DNA of 64,000 bases, from the NCBI RefSeq assembly GCF_001700435.1, contig NZ_LYPC01000022.1, positions 290,087-354,086 of the forward strand. The letters run 5' to 3'. Source of the stretch: Paenibacillus pectinilyticus. Lineage in GTDB: Bacteria; Bacillota; Bacilli; Paenibacillales; NBRC-103111. Under the pieces are notes generated by a model. That model was not told the DNA's origin. It saw nothing but the letters and a program-made list of their open reading frames with translations, and searched no databases. A program made the position numbers and the translations under genes. This document shows positions 24,570 to 34,436 of the stretch, one piece after another (within the stretch, counting starts at the first letter, position 1; each line of letters starts with the position of its first letter).

Positions 24570-26627
24570 TTACCATGCATTTTTCCCACCACCTAATTTG
24601 GTAAGGATCCCATCATTCGCTTCATCATAGGCTTGAAAAATCCGAGCAGCAATTGGAGAGGCACCATATCGGCCGAAGCCACCTTCGGGAACGACCACGG
24701 CGACTGCTAATTTCGGATGTTCAACTGGAGCAAATGCAATGAAAACCGCATTATCCACTCTACCACCCGCGACATCCTGCGTCGAAGTACCGGTCTTCCT
24801 TGCTACGTTGTAGGGAAGCTCGTCAATCCCTTCTGCCCCGCTCTTCATCCCATGAATAATTGTGTTCCAATCATCCTTATCGAATAAGGCGGATGAATCT
24901 TCAAGAACCTCCGGTTCGAATTTGGTAATGAGTTCCCCTTCATAACTTCTAATTTCATCCACAAGCAAGGGTTTCATCCGTTTTCCCTTACTGGCCAGTG
25001 TGGCGGCAAATTGTGCGAGTTGCAGCGTTGTTGTTTTCTCATTTTGCCCCCATGAGGCATACACCATGGCAGATTGGTAGCTGTCATTTCGCGCATTGAC
25101 GATAAAGTCGTTAGATCCCGCATATTCATTGGGAAGCCCGCTCCCTGTTTTGACACCAATACCGAACCTGCCTAAATACTCTGCCCACTTCTTAGTTACC
25201 GCAGGGTTCTCTCCTCCATATTTGGAGTAAAAGGGTAACCCGACACGTGCTGACATAAACGTATTAGATGAGTGCGCAATCGCATCTGCTGCATCAATCG
25301 GTCCGTAGGCCGTTTTTCCTGAGTTAGATATGGAGGTTTCATTTTTTCCAAAACTGAATGTACCCGTGTCATTGTATGTCTCTATGGGTCCATAGAACTT
25401 CTCTTTTAAACCAATGAGTACAGATAAAGGCTTAATTGTAGAGCCCATGAATACGATCGATGAAGGATGCTTGGCCATCTCTTTGGCAGAGGGATACTTG
25501 GATGTAGCTGTCTTAATGGTGCCATTCGGTATAAAAGGTTGAATATTTTGATAGGTGTCGGTTGATATGCCTCCGGTCCATACATTGGCGTCATAATCCG
25601 GGTAGTTGGCCATCGTTATCACCCTCCCCGTATCGACTTCCATGGCAACTGCAAATCCAGATGAGGCATTCATGCCAGCGCTTAAAAATTGGTCATTGGC
25701 ATGAGATGGGGAACGCAAATACTGGATCTGATCTGCAATAACTTTCTCCGTCGTCTTTTGAATATCTTTATGGATCGTCAAAAATAGATTATGCCCTTTC
25801 GTAGGCTTCAAGGTAGTGGCCTTACCAATGATTTTCATAGCAGCATTTACAGGATAGATGCGTGTTCCGTTCGTGCCGCGGAGATCATCTTGATACATGC
25901 GTTCTATACCGTCAAACCCAACATTCTCATCGAGAAGATATTCTTTTTTATCAGGATGATCTTTGTACATGGTTTGTGCAGTTTCCGTGGAAAATTTATT
26001 CAAATAACCGATAAGCTGTGTCGCAATCGTGGTTTTGCCGTCATCATCCAACTCGTATGTGCGAATACTTTCTTCGGTCACTTCCAGCCATTTGAATTCG
26101 TCGCGATGTTCCAGAATATATGCGATTTCTTCTTTCGATAAATCCGATTTTATTTTGCGGGGGACCGCATTATAGTTAGGTTCTTTCGTTTCCTTCTGAG
26201 TGATGTCATATCCAACGTCCATCGCTAAGACAATTTCAGCAGCGGAAAGCTTCTTCACATCTTTTTTACCATAGCTATCAAATACCTTTTGTAATTTATA
26301 CGCTAGCTCGATTACATCATTTTTATTACGCTGAGAAGGCTCGATACGGAAAAATAAGGTCTGAACCGGAATGGAATAGGCAAGGGGTGACTTCGTTGAA
26401 TCGTAAATATTTCCGCGAATGGGGGCAATTTTGTTCGATTGATTCGTATTGGTATTCTCTTCGGCTTTAAGATTTTTGGATTGCACGAATTGCAGCATCG
26501 CTAATCGAACGATTAATGCAGAAAAAAGTATAAACGTAACAAAGAAAAACACATTAATCCGGAAAGAGAAATTCCGCCTTTGATTTATTTCTTTATTCTT
26601 CGGATCATCCATAATGGGAAGCTTCAT
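24570..26627 (-). CDS. Class B penicillin-binding protein (PBP2-like transpeptidase)
   Basis: 685 residues. One N-terminal membrane helix (about 20-45), a PBP dimerisation domain starting at IAPIRGNIYDSTKSPLA, and a C-terminal transpeptidase domain with SxxK (GSTIKPLS), SxN (HSSNTFMSAR) and KTGTS motifs in order. It cross-links peptidoglycan and resembles B. subtilis PbpA/PbpH, the elongation-type class B enzymes; whether this is the main elongation enzyme or an accessory copy cannot be told. No rodA or mreBCD partner is adjacent. Confidence 0.92.
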   Translation of the reverse strand: MKLPIMDDPKNKEINQRRNFSFRINVFFFVTFILFSALIVRLAMLQFVQSKNLKAEENTNTNQSNKIAPIRGNIYDSTKSPLAYSIPVQTLFFRIEPSQRNKNDVIELAYKLQKVFDSYGKKDVKKLSAAEIVLAMDVGYDITQKETKEPNYNAVPRKIKSDLSKEEIAYILEHRDEFKWLEVTEESIRTYELDDDGKTTIATQLIGYLNKFSTETAQTMYKDHPDKKEYLLDENVGFDGIERMYQDDLRGTNGTRIYPVNAAMKIIGKATTLKPTKGHNLFLTIHKDIQKTTEKVIADQIQYLRSPSHANDQFLSAGMNASSGFAVAMEVDTGRVITMANYPDYDANVWTGGISTDTYQNIQPFIPNGTIKTATSKYPSAKEMAKHPSSIVFMGSTIKPLSVLIGLKEKFYGPIETYNDTGTFSFGKNETSISNSGKTAYGPIDAADAIAHSSNTFMSARVGLPFYSKYGGENPAVTKKWAEYLGRFGIGVKTGSGLPNEYAGSNDFIVNARNDSYQSAMVYASWGQNEKTTTLQLAQFAATLASKGKRMKPLLVDEIRSYEGELITKFEPEVLEDSSALFDKDDWNTIIHGMKSGAEGIDELPYNVARKTGTSTQDVAGGRVDNAVFIAFAPVEHPKLAVAVVVPEGGFGRYGASPIAARIFQAYDEANDGILTKLGGGKNAW

Positions 26628-26734
26628 AACGGGTCAAAACCTTTCTTTCTTTTTTACTTTTGTATGAATCTATCACATTATACCATAATATGGAATTTAA
26701 TATAGAGAAATAATCGTATTCATTCTATATATTA

Positions 26735-26768
26735 AAGAAAAAGACCATCCACTCGATAGTGGACGGTC
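26735..26768 (-). terminator. Terminator of the gerA operon
   Basis: GACCGTCCACT/AGTGGATGGTC stem, one mismatch, with CTTTTTCTTT tail on the minus strand, just past the gerAC-like stop. Confidence 0.85.
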
Positions 26769-26789
26769 CCTTGTAGGTTTTAAGCAAGT

Positions 26790-27890
26790 CTAATTCAACA
26801 ACCCATGATTTTCAATTCGAACATCCATATGCGCACGAATGCGGATATCAGGATATGCTTTGCTCCATTCTAGCGTCCTCCAAAGCTTAGGGTGATGCGC
26901 TTTCAAAAAGCGCCCAATCCCCAGCGCATCACAATTAGCTTCTTGGAGCTTATGAATCGTTTCTTCTGCACGTTTCGTTAGTATGGCTTCGAGTTCTCGT
27001 GTCATTTCCTTCATGATCGATTCTTCTAATCGAATACCAGATGGATTATCAATCAACTCGCAATGCATGGTTGTATATATATCGGCTTGAATGGGTGCTG
27101 CTGTGTTAAGTTTAAGCGAATGCTTTGATGTGATGTACGTAAATGTCATAAAACTGTGATTCGGACCAATTGGCTCCGTAAGCGTACCGTATGACTTTTT
27201 ATTCTTCAGCAAAACATACGTTCTGGTATGCAATTCATCCAAACGACCCGTCATGCGTTCACTATGGAAAAGCGCTAGACCCTCAATTTTCGCCCGATTG
27301 CGGATTGTTGATGGCGTTAGATAGGGTAACACATTGTCAATACCTTTCGCGAACATGACCGGAGCAATTAGATATGGTGATTCTTTGGGGAGTAACCCCT
27401 CCTCCTCACCACTTTTGAGTAAATCATATAAATATTCGCTAATTAATGAACGGTCCTCCACATCAAGCTGGACGACTTTTTGTGTGGGCTGTTCGGTAAC
27501 GGCTATATAAACATTAATAGGAAATTGAGCCTCTCTATAAAAGAAATCCAATCCTTCATATAAATTTTTCTCAGCAAACGCTCGGTTGACTAGTAGGATG
27601 CGAGTTTCTCTCAAATCCATATGCTGGGACACAATTTTTTGTAAATTCATATTAGCTTCCTGCACGCTGCGCCCTACTTCGCTGACTTTCGGTGTAATGA
27701 CAGTACCTTGGGATTCAAATGAAGTCTTAACGGTAGGTATCGAAACGGATAACCGAACCTTATTATCCTCAAGCAAGTCGATACCTGCGGTATGCACCAT
27801 CCGTATATTTTTGAGCTCTCTCTGATCCCAGCAACCGCAAAGAGACCAACAAAGAAGGAGCATCATTAAAGGTAAAGGAAGCTTTCTCAT
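26790..27890 (-). CDS. gerAC: Ger(x)C-family spore germination lipoprotein
   Basis: 366 residues. Signal peptide with lipobox CGC (Cys20 in WSLCGCWDQRELKNI); the WDQREL start of the mature protein is the family hallmark. It is the C subunit of a GerA-type nutrient receptor in the spore inner membrane. Three-domain GerAC layout and length are normal. Last gene of gerAA-gerAB-gerAC, overlapping gerAB by 4 bp (ATGA). The symbol denotes family; the germinant is unknown. Confidence 0.93.
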   Translation of the reverse strand: MRKLPLPLMMLLLCWSLCGCWDQRELKNIRMVHTAGIDLLEDNKVRLSVSIPTVKTSFESQGTVITPKVSEVGRSVQEANMNLQKIVSQHMDLRETRILLVNRAFAEKNLYEGLDFFYREAQFPINVYIAVTEQPTQKVVQLDVEDRSLISEYLYDLLKSGEEEGLLPKESPYLIAPVMFAKGIDNVLPYLTPSTIRNRAKIEGLALFHSERMTGRLDELHTRTYVLLKNKKSYGTLTEPIGPNHSFMTFTYITSKHSLKLNTAAPIQADIYTTMHCELIDNPSGIRLEESIMKEMTRELEAILTKRAEETIHKLQEANCDALGIGRFLKAHHPKLWRTLEWSKAYPDIRIRAHMDVRIENHGLLN

Positions 27891-28990
27891 GATTGCTCTG
27901 CTCCCTTCGTGCCTCTCATTTTAAGTATCAAGAGTAACCCTGCTATACAAATAAAAGACACAACGCCAACCCAGAAGTCAAAATAGTGATGTAGGAGATC
28001 TAGCTGACTTGCACTCCAGCTCCAAATACCCGCGATGAAGAATAGGCTGCCGCATCCGATGGTAAGCCAAAGCGGTGTCTCCTCCTTCTTTTTCAAAATC
28101 GCTGCAAGGGACGAAACGAACAAAATAAAATAAGAGCAAAACGACATTACAACAAAGAGGATCCAGAGCGAGATAATGATGAGATCCATTCTTTCAATAA
28201 TATTGAACGAAATCGCCTTCATTTGATACAGCAAGGGTTCTCGAATATTGGAAATCATATCGGGGCCGAGCAATGCCGTGGAAGAAAACACGCTAAATGA
28301 ATAAAACAGCATGGTTGTTCCATTACTATACAGCGCTATTCGCAACACCTTCTTGGCATCCATATGGTTCACATAGCGGGGCAAAATTAGCATGAATTCT
28401 ATGCCTGCTAATGCCCATAGTACAATTATTGATCCTTTGAACATATTCAATGGCCCTCTGTCAATGAGTGGTAACAAATTCTCCATGCTCCAGTCCTTGT
28501 ACGAATAAGCCGTAAAAATGACAAGTACGGGTACAAAGCATGTCGTCAGCACAGCAAATCTCGCATAAACAGTCACTGGCTTAAGGATTAAATAAATACA
28601 AACTGAAATAAAAATAAGTAACAGAACAGTTCTCGGGGTTCGCTCATAGGCCCATAAATGCGTCGTGTAGAGCCAGTTCAACAAAATCACATACGCGATA
28701 ATTGCGTAAAAGCAGGCTAAGCTGGCTAGAAGAAGACGACCAAAAACACCGCCTAGACGCTGCATCAGCATGTGAAATACGTTGGAATTCGGTGCCTTGG
28801 ATGCCAACAGACAGACCAGATAAACGAAAAGACAATTGATCACGCCACCGGCCAAACAGGAAATCCATGCACTACCGCCTGATTCCTCATTGATATCACC
28901 AGCGATCGAAATGACTGCTGAGCCGATCTGCGCCTGCGTTAAAATGCAGTACAACTGAATAGGTCCGATGCGTAGAGCTCCCTTTGTCAT
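27887..28990 (-). CDS. gerAB: GerAB/ArcD/ProY-family germinant receptor permease subunit
   Basis: 367 residues with about ten membrane helices, the fold of amino acid permeases. Begins IGPIQLYCILTQAQIGSAVISIAGDINEESGGSAWIS, typical of endospore germination permeases. In GerA receptors the B subunit binds the nutrient germinant. Overlaps both neighbours by 4 bp, indicating tight translational coupling. Confidence 0.93.
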   Translation of the reverse strand: MTKGALRIGPIQLYCILTQAQIGSAVISIAGDINEESGGSAWISCLAGGVINCLFVYLVCLLASKAPNSNVFHMLMQRLGGVFGRLLLASLACFYAIIAYVILLNWLYTTHLWAYERTPRTVLLLIFISVCIYLILKPVTVYARFAVLTTCFVPVLVIFTAYSYKDWSMENLLPLIDRGPLNMFKGSIIVLWALAGIEFMLILPRYVNHMDAKKVLRIALYSNGTTMLFYSFSVFSSTALLGPDMISNIREPLLYQMKAISFNIIERMDLIIISLWILFVVMSFCSYFILFVSSLAAILKKKEETPLWLTIGCGSLFFIAGIWSWSASQLDLLHHYFDFWVGVVSFICIAGLLLILKMRGTKGAEQS

Positions 28991-30312
28991 TTGGATTTAC
29001 TCCTTACAGGCATGCAATAAGGCACACCGAATGGCTCTAATGTGAAAAAGTGAATTAATATGGCAATCGTAACGAACATGATGCCGTAAAATCCCATGAC
29101 TGTAGCGCCTATGAGCAGCAAGACTTGAATGCCTAACGTAGATACACGCATCTGATACGTAGGAATCATAAAGGAACCGATCATTGATAGAGAGACAATG
29201 ACGATGAATACGTTCGAAACAAACCCGATTTTGACAAGCGATTCACTAATGATAATTCCCCCCGTAACACCGACCATTTGAGCCAATTGCGAGGGTAATC
29301 GAATTGTTGCTTCAGCAATCAATTGGAATATGAGGATCATAATAATTGCTTCGATAATCGGTGGATAGGGAACGTTCTCCAGTGAACTCTTGATGTTAAT
29401 TGTCATCTTTGCCGGCAATATTTCATGATGAAACGTCGTTGTAGCTATATATAAGCTGCAAATGTATAAACTGAGAAATAACCCGACCGCCCTTAAGCTT
29501 TGAAGCAGCCAAGCTGTTCCAAACCCCAGTAATATCGCATCGGCTGATTTCAGGAAGGTATAGAAAGAAGCTGGCACGATTAAGCATGTCGAGCTTTGGT
29601 CGCAAAGTATCGCGACCCTCCCCTGTAATAAAAGGCTGGTTGCAATATCGATTCTCTCTGTTCCGAAAACTTGCGGGAAGATCGATTTTTGAGCAGTCAG
29701 TTGCTTTTGGAGTTTACCTGGATGAACTTCCAACGATGATTTAAATGCAGATAATCGGCTAATGGTTTCTTGAACGATCTGATCCTCAGCGATGCCATCG
29801 ACCCAAACGATCGCTACTTTATGAGTTCCTTGTTTGCCAACAGAAAGATAGCTTACTTGGAAACTTTTCACAGAGGCACGAATTCGAATCAAATTCAAAT
29901 TTACAGTTAAATGTTCAACGAAACCGGCTCGCTCTCCGACAATGGATAATTCATTAGCTGGCTCTTGTATCGAACGTACGTTCGAAAGTTCAGCATTAAA
30001 CGCAAACAGATCTTCCGAATGATCGAAGCCAATTAGTCCCTTTCCTTGCATTAATGCATGTATCCCATCTAGAGAAGTGCTTATGAGGTCATTATTTGCC
30101 GCTGTTAGCAGTTGGTTTACTTCTAAGTTGGGATAGGCACTTGAATTTGTCTGAAACCATTGTTTAAAAACGCTTACTTCTAGTTTCTCCTTATCACACA
30201 ACGTTTCAATATACATCAATTGGGCTTGAGCACCATGAAGCTCAAACGGTCTAATGATCAAATCATCCGTATGAAGTAATTCCTTTTGAATTTGCTCCAG
30301 CAGCTTATGCAT
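28987..30312 (-). CDS. gerAA: GerAA-family spore germination protein
   Basis: 441 residues, slightly short of the usual 460-500 because the N-terminal cytoplasmic region is compact. Soluble N-terminal domain (about 1-235) followed by membrane helices; family stretches VAIVWVDGIAEDQIVQE, GRVAILCDQSSTCLIVPASF, FHHEILPAKM, and LIAEATIRLPSQLAQMVGVTGGIIISESLVKIGFVSN are well conserved. The A subunit forms an oligomeric ion channel opened on germinant binding. First gene of the operon; expressed in the forespore under sigma-G in characterised systems. Confidence 0.93.
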   Translation of the reverse strand: MHKLLEQIQKELLHTDDLIIRPFELHGAQAQLMYIETLCDKEKLEVSVFKQWFQTNSSAYPNLEVNQLLTAANNDLISTSLDGIHALMQGKGLIGFDHSEDLFAFNAELSNVRSIQEPANELSIVGERAGFVEHLTVNLNLIRIRASVKSFQVSYLSVGKQGTHKVAIVWVDGIAEDQIVQETISRLSAFKSSLEVHPGKLQKQLTAQKSIFPQVFGTERIDIATSLLLQGRVAILCDQSSTCLIVPASFYTFLKSADAILLGFGTAWLLQSLRAVGLFLSLYICSLYIATTTFHHEILPAKMTINIKSSLENVPYPPIIEAIIMILIFQLIAEATIRLPSQLAQMVGVTGGIIISESLVKIGFVSNVFIVIVSLSMIGSFMIPTYQMRVSTLGIQVLLLIGATVMGFYGIMFVTIAILIHFFTLEPFGVPYCMPVRSKSK

Positions 30313-30410
30313 GGCTCGACCTCCCCCTTAGATGTATTATTGGAATTATACCCGTATTGAGGAATTTTATGTAAATATGACTTGTAGTATCTCTACTTGT
30401 CAGCCAAAAG

Positions 30411-30437
30411 AAAAAGCCCGCCAAAGAAATGGCGGGC
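30411..30437 (-). terminator. Terminator of the aldo/keto reductase gene
   Basis: Perfect GCCCGCC/GGCGGGC stem and CTTTTTCTTTT tail on the minus strand. Confidence 0.9.
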
Positions 30438-30456
30438 CAACGAATAGATTAACTAT

Positions 30457-31434
30457 CTAAGAGCCTTGGATTACGCTGCGAACAAAGGCAACTTCCTCGG
30501 CATCCAACGGATTACCCGCTCCTTGTGCGTTGGATTCCACTTGCTTCGCGTTCTTGAACCCTGGAATCACGCATGCGTTCGGAGATTGCGCTAGTGCGAA
30601 TTGAATCGCCACGCGTACTAAATCTTGCACGTCCATACCGAATCGTTCTTTGATTGGAATGAGCTTCTCACGGATTTCCAACAATCGTTCCTTCGTATAG
30701 GACAAATTGGAAGCCCGAACATCCCCTTCTCCGAACTTCGGCGGATTCTCTGGATCGAACTTATCAAGCAGTAGGCCCTGCGCTAGAGGACCAAACAATA
30801 CGATACCGAGATTCTGTTCATCTGCCCACTGGAACAAATTCGTATCTGGCTGATCGAACTGATTCCCGAATGCATTGTAATGGAATTGCAGCACATCAGG
30901 ACGTGTAACTGGGGATACTCGCATAAAGTCACCATAGCTATAGCCGGATTGCCCGATAACTCGCACTTTACCTTCTTTTTGCAATTGACGCATCATATCG
31001 GCGGCTTCTTCTAAATAAAGATCGCTCGGTCCGAAATTCGTGTTATGAAAATAGTGAAGATCTACATAATCCGTGCCTAAATTCAATAACGTCTGCTCTA
31101 ACTGATGACGAATATGGAGCGGCTGCATCGCGTTCGGAGCTGTGCCGCGGAACCAACCGACTTTGGAAGCAAGAACGACTTTGTCGCGCGGAATCTCCTT
31201 GATAAAACGTCCTAGAACGCGTTCCGAATGACCGTCACCGTATACATCCGCTGTATCAAAGTGATTAATCCCTAACTCGAACGCCCGATGCAATCCATCA
31301 AGTGACTCGTTGTCATTATTACCTGACCAACCAACAGCCTCGCCGTCGCGCCACGAGGGTCCGCCAATCGCCCAGCAGCCTAAACTTACTTCGCTCACAC
31401 GCAACCCTGAACGACCCAGTACACGGTATTCCAC
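30457..31434 (-). CDS. Aldo/keto reductase
   Basis: 325-residue (alpha/beta)8 NADPH oxidoreductase. Catalytic tetrad visible: Asp and Tyr in FDTADVYGDG, Lys in VVLASKVGW, His in YVDLHYFHN. C-terminal NADP-binding loop NACVIPGFKNAKQVESNAQG. Close in type to YqkF/YdhF-like and general-stress AKRs of Bacillales, which reduce aldehydes and ketones. Start ATG lies after GGGAGCAG. Single gene. Confidence 0.92.
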   Translation of the reverse strand: MEYRVLGRSGLRVSEVSLGCWAIGGPSWRDGEAVGWSGNNDNESLDGLHRAFELGINHFDTADVYGDGHSERVLGRFIKEIPRDKVVLASKVGWFRGTAPNAMQPLHIRHQLEQTLLNLGTDYVDLHYFHNTNFGPSDLYLEEAADMMRQLQKEGKVRVIGQSGYSYGDFMRVSPVTRPDVLQFHYNAFGNQFDQPDTNLFQWADEQNLGIVLFGPLAQGLLLDKFDPENPPKFGEGDVRASNLSYTKERLLEIREKLIPIKERFGMDVQDLVRVAIQFALAQSPNACVIPGFKNAKQVESNAQGAGNPLDAEEVAFVRSVIQGS

Positions 31435-31567
31435 AGCATCTGCTCCCTTTATATCGATTCATATTTCTAACTGAAATATATCTAAAAAGAGAGCAACTTG
31501 GAAGTACGCACAATATGTTTATCTACTTTCTTTTATGTAACTACCTCTTCCCACAGCTCACAAGGAA

Positions 31568-32707
31568 TTACATCCCAATGGCATTCCCCTTTTCTAGACG
31601 TAAAATTTGTTGTTCACCGGATTCAGCAAGTTCACGGAATTGGGCAATGGTTTCGCGCATTTTCGGCAAAGCATCTTGCTTATAGGTACTAATCGCGTGT
31701 AAGGCTTCAAAACTATCTGCGAATGCTTTCCTTAGCGACTCTGCAGAAATATTGGACTCGATCGCGCCCTTTTGAATCTCTACCCCTTGTTGTTTCAACA
31801 TTTGACCCGTATGTTCAATGAACGTATTCGTGGTCGCATTCAACGCTGTGAGTTGTTTCAGCACAACTCTTTGATTGGCTAAGGCACTTGCAGCCGTAAC
31901 TGCGACGCGTAATGCGGCAACAGATACCGTACACGCGCGGTCTACACCGCGAATCAGTTCCTTATTGTTGCGGATGACGACCTCGAAAGTGATGAAGCCC
32001 TGCTGATTGACCGCCATCATTGCTTGCATATCCATCGTCCGCTGACGGAGCGGGAATAACACTTCCTCCGTAATGAATTGAATTTTCTCCCGATCCTCAT
32101 TCTGTGATTTGGCAATCGCGATCTGGGTTTCAATGGATTCGTCCATGAAGGTGATGAGTTGGATCTCTTTGCGGAGTTTTTTGGTGAGCTCCCGCAGCGC
32201 GTGCTGCTCAATAAGCAGCGTAGTATTATCGTCCTTCAGTCCGACCTTCCCTTTCGTTAGCATTTCAATGATATTCGCAATCACAGCATCTGCTTTCTCA
32301 TATTGCAGGAAGTATGCTCGCAGGGGATTAAATAACTTACCCAAAAACCCACGCTTTACGAAATCGATCCCACTCGGATCGAGATCTTTCATTTGCAGCT
32401 GTAGTTCTCCAAGTCCTTTGGCAACTACACCGCCTTCATCACCAGACTTAGATAATTTACCAACGGTTACTTGGAGTAATGCGTTTTTCTGTGAGGATGC
32501 CTTCATTGTTTCCAAGCCAAAGTTTTCAACCGTGTTTAGAATATTTTTCCTTTTCTCTAGCGAGTCGAGATCTAATGCCATAATGGTTTGAACGTTCTGT
32601 TCGGCCTGCGTTTTCAGTTTAACAAGTTCATCTGGAATCGGTTTTACTTGTTCCTCAACAACAGCCTTGAGTACGTCTTCACTAGCTACTTCCATCGAAA
32701 ATGACAT
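31568..32707 (-). CDS. TelA/toxic anion resistance family protein (copy 1)
   Basis: 379 residues from ATG 32707 (GAGGAGG upstream). Long alpha-helical protein of the TelA (toxic anion resistance) family: FVKRGFLGKLFNPLRAYFLQYEKADAVIANIIEML, DESIETQIA, REKIQFITEEVLFPLRQRTMDMQ, and RGVDRACTVSVAALRVAVTAASALANQRVVLKQL are hallmarks. Named for tellurite resistance, but the usual partners suggest envelope or stress functions. Last gene of a three-gene operon with a VWA protein 33 bp upstream and a membrane coiled-coil protein. A paralogue lies at 57866-58957. Confidence 0.92.
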   Translation of the reverse strand: MSFSMEVASEDVLKAVVEEQVKPIPDELVKLKTQAEQNVQTIMALDLDSLEKRKNILNTVENFGLETMKASSQKNALLQVTVGKLSKSGDEGGVVAKGLGELQLQMKDLDPSGIDFVKRGFLGKLFNPLRAYFLQYEKADAVIANIIEMLTKGKVGLKDDNTTLLIEQHALRELTKKLRKEIQLITFMDESIETQIAIAKSQNEDREKIQFITEEVLFPLRQRTMDMQAMMAVNQQGFITFEVVIRNNKELIRGVDRACTVSVAALRVAVTAASALANQRVVLKQLTALNATTNTFIEHTGQMLKQQGVEIQKGAIESNISAESLRKAFADSFEALHAISTYKQDALPKMRETIAQFRELAESGEQQILRLEKGNAIGM

Positions 32708-32740
32708 GCGCAATCCTCCTCAGTTCATGATAAGTTTCAC

Positions 32741-34426
32741 TTACATTTGAACGTTAAACAGGTTGCTGATTTTATATACGACATCATCGGTGTCTGCATT
32801 GATACTGGCTGCCTCATTGATGCTCGAAATACTTTGAAGGGCCTGAATGTCAGCATTGTAACCAATCGTGTAGATCGGGATATTATAATTTTCTATTAGT
32901 CCTCTAATATCTTTCAAAGAATTACCTGCATTCGTTTCCCCATCACTCAATACGAAGATAAGGGGTTTCACATTGGGATCCGTAGCCATGTAATCCTGCA
33001 GCATTTTCGTAGCGACCACGATGGCATCAAATGTTGCTGTTCCTCCACCTGCTTGGAGACTGTTAACTGTCCCCACAAACAGGGATTGCTGATTCGTATC
33101 GTATTTGGCAATAGGAAGATTAATGGTCACGGTGTTGGCATAAGAGACAAGTCCAATTCTATTTTCTTTGCCTAGATACTTCTGGCCTTTGAGCAGCGAT
33201 TCTTTCAGTCGATTAAGGGGTTTGCCATCCATACTGCCTGATACGTCCGTTACAAAAACAGCAGCGATCGGTTTACTGCCATTCTTCTTTTCTTTCCATA
33301 CCTTCTGTGCGGAGGACAGTGTATTCCCATCGATTGCACGCAGTTCCGTTTTGTAATCTTCGAGCCCATTAAACCCCTTATCTTTGGCTGCTTGCTGATA
33401 TTTCGGTTGTGAAACAAATTCAGCAAATTTGCGAATCACATCCAGTTTAGCTGACGGTAGATCACCAATAGCGTAGAGCGGGCTATCATGTCTGTATCCA
33501 AAAGGCGTAAAGACATAATCATTTTTAAGATCCGCCGCGTTCTGAAATGTTTGGTACTCTAAGACGAAGCCATCCAGCATCCCAGACTTGGCAGCATCGC
33601 GCATTTGCAGCGTTGTCGACGCGATAAAGGGGACGTTGTTCTGAAATTGCTCAAATCCTTGAATCGCCTTCTCACTGATTGGATTTGCACTATCGAATGT
33701 AGCAAGCGCAGTTACAAGGAAATTAAGCCCGGTGGAACTGGCAAACGGATCTGTATACCCCATGGCAAACTCGTTATTCGCGATAGCTTCGGTTACGGTC
33801 TTGACGTTGATCGACCCGTATTTCGAAACGAGGGCATCATATTTCTTCTTGGAAATCACGATCCCTGGCACATTGCCAACAAGGCGATTCGTGACTAATT
33901 GCGTCTTCACACCGCTCGCCTTAACCATTTCTCCCCAAAGCTCATTGGACGGAGTGAAAGCATCAGGCATATATTTACCTGACTTGATATAATCCGTTGC
34001 GGTACCCGATGCGATATTCCGGATCTTGACCGAAGCGGGTCTACCATTGACTTGCAATTGTGCTTTGTTAAAATCATTCGCCGCATCGGTTAGCCAGCCA
34101 TCAACGCCAGTACCTGATTTCTCTGTTGAGGAGAAAATTTCAACAAAATTATCGGAGGTATTATTCACGGTAAGTGGGAATTTCGAAATATCAGGCAATG
34201 AGGAAGCGACATCAGCCGGATCGATATCAATCTGTCCTTTAACTGGCGTTCCGTTCACAACGTTGATTTTACTGTAAATTTTGTTCAATTGTTTAGCAGC
34301 ATCTTCCGCTGTAACTTGAGATTGGGATTTGCCCAAATTCGCTGTTAAGGAGATCCCTCCATACACGGCGATAAACACAATCACGACGATAAGGCAAGAA
34401 ATAAAGAAGAACTTCGTCTTGTTCAT
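32741..34426 (-). CDS. Membrane-anchored protein with solute-binding-like and VWA domains
   Basis: 561 residues. One N-terminal membrane helix (6-28), so the rest is extracytoplasmic. Residues about 95-370 resemble an extracellular solute-binding domain (FVEIFSSTEKSGTGVDGWLTDAANDF, GRPASVKIRNIASGTATDYI, MPDAFTPSNELWGEM). Residues 387-560 are a von Willebrand A domain with an intact MIDAS: DVSGS at 394-398, the GGTATFDA threonine loop and SDGETNAG. The pairing with TelA is recurrent in Bacillales and suggests a metal- or ligand-triggered envelope complex (inference). Confidence 0.88.
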   Translation of the reverse strand: MNKTKFFFISCLIVVIVFIAVYGGISLTANLGKSQSQVTAEDAAKQLNKIYSKINVVNGTPVKGQIDIDPADVASSLPDISKFPLTVNNTSDNFVEIFSSTEKSGTGVDGWLTDAANDFNKAQLQVNGRPASVKIRNIASGTATDYIKSGKYMPDAFTPSNELWGEMVKASGVKTQLVTNRLVGNVPGIVISKKKYDALVSKYGSINVKTVTEAIANNEFAMGYTDPFASSTGLNFLVTALATFDSANPISEKAIQGFEQFQNNVPFIASTTLQMRDAAKSGMLDGFVLEYQTFQNAADLKNDYVFTPFGYRHDSPLYAIGDLPSAKLDVIRKFAEFVSQPKYQQAAKDKGFNGLEDYKTELRAIDGNTLSSAQKVWKEKKNGSKPIAAVFVTDVSGSMDGKPLNRLKESLLKGQKYLGKENRIGLVSYANTVTINLPIAKYDTNQQSLFVGTVNSLQAGGGTATFDAIVVATKMLQDYMATDPNVKPLIFVLSDGETNAGNSLKDIRGLIENYNIPIYTIGYNADIQALQSISSINEAASINADTDDVVYKISNLFNVQM

Positions 34427-34436
34427 TTTTTCACCC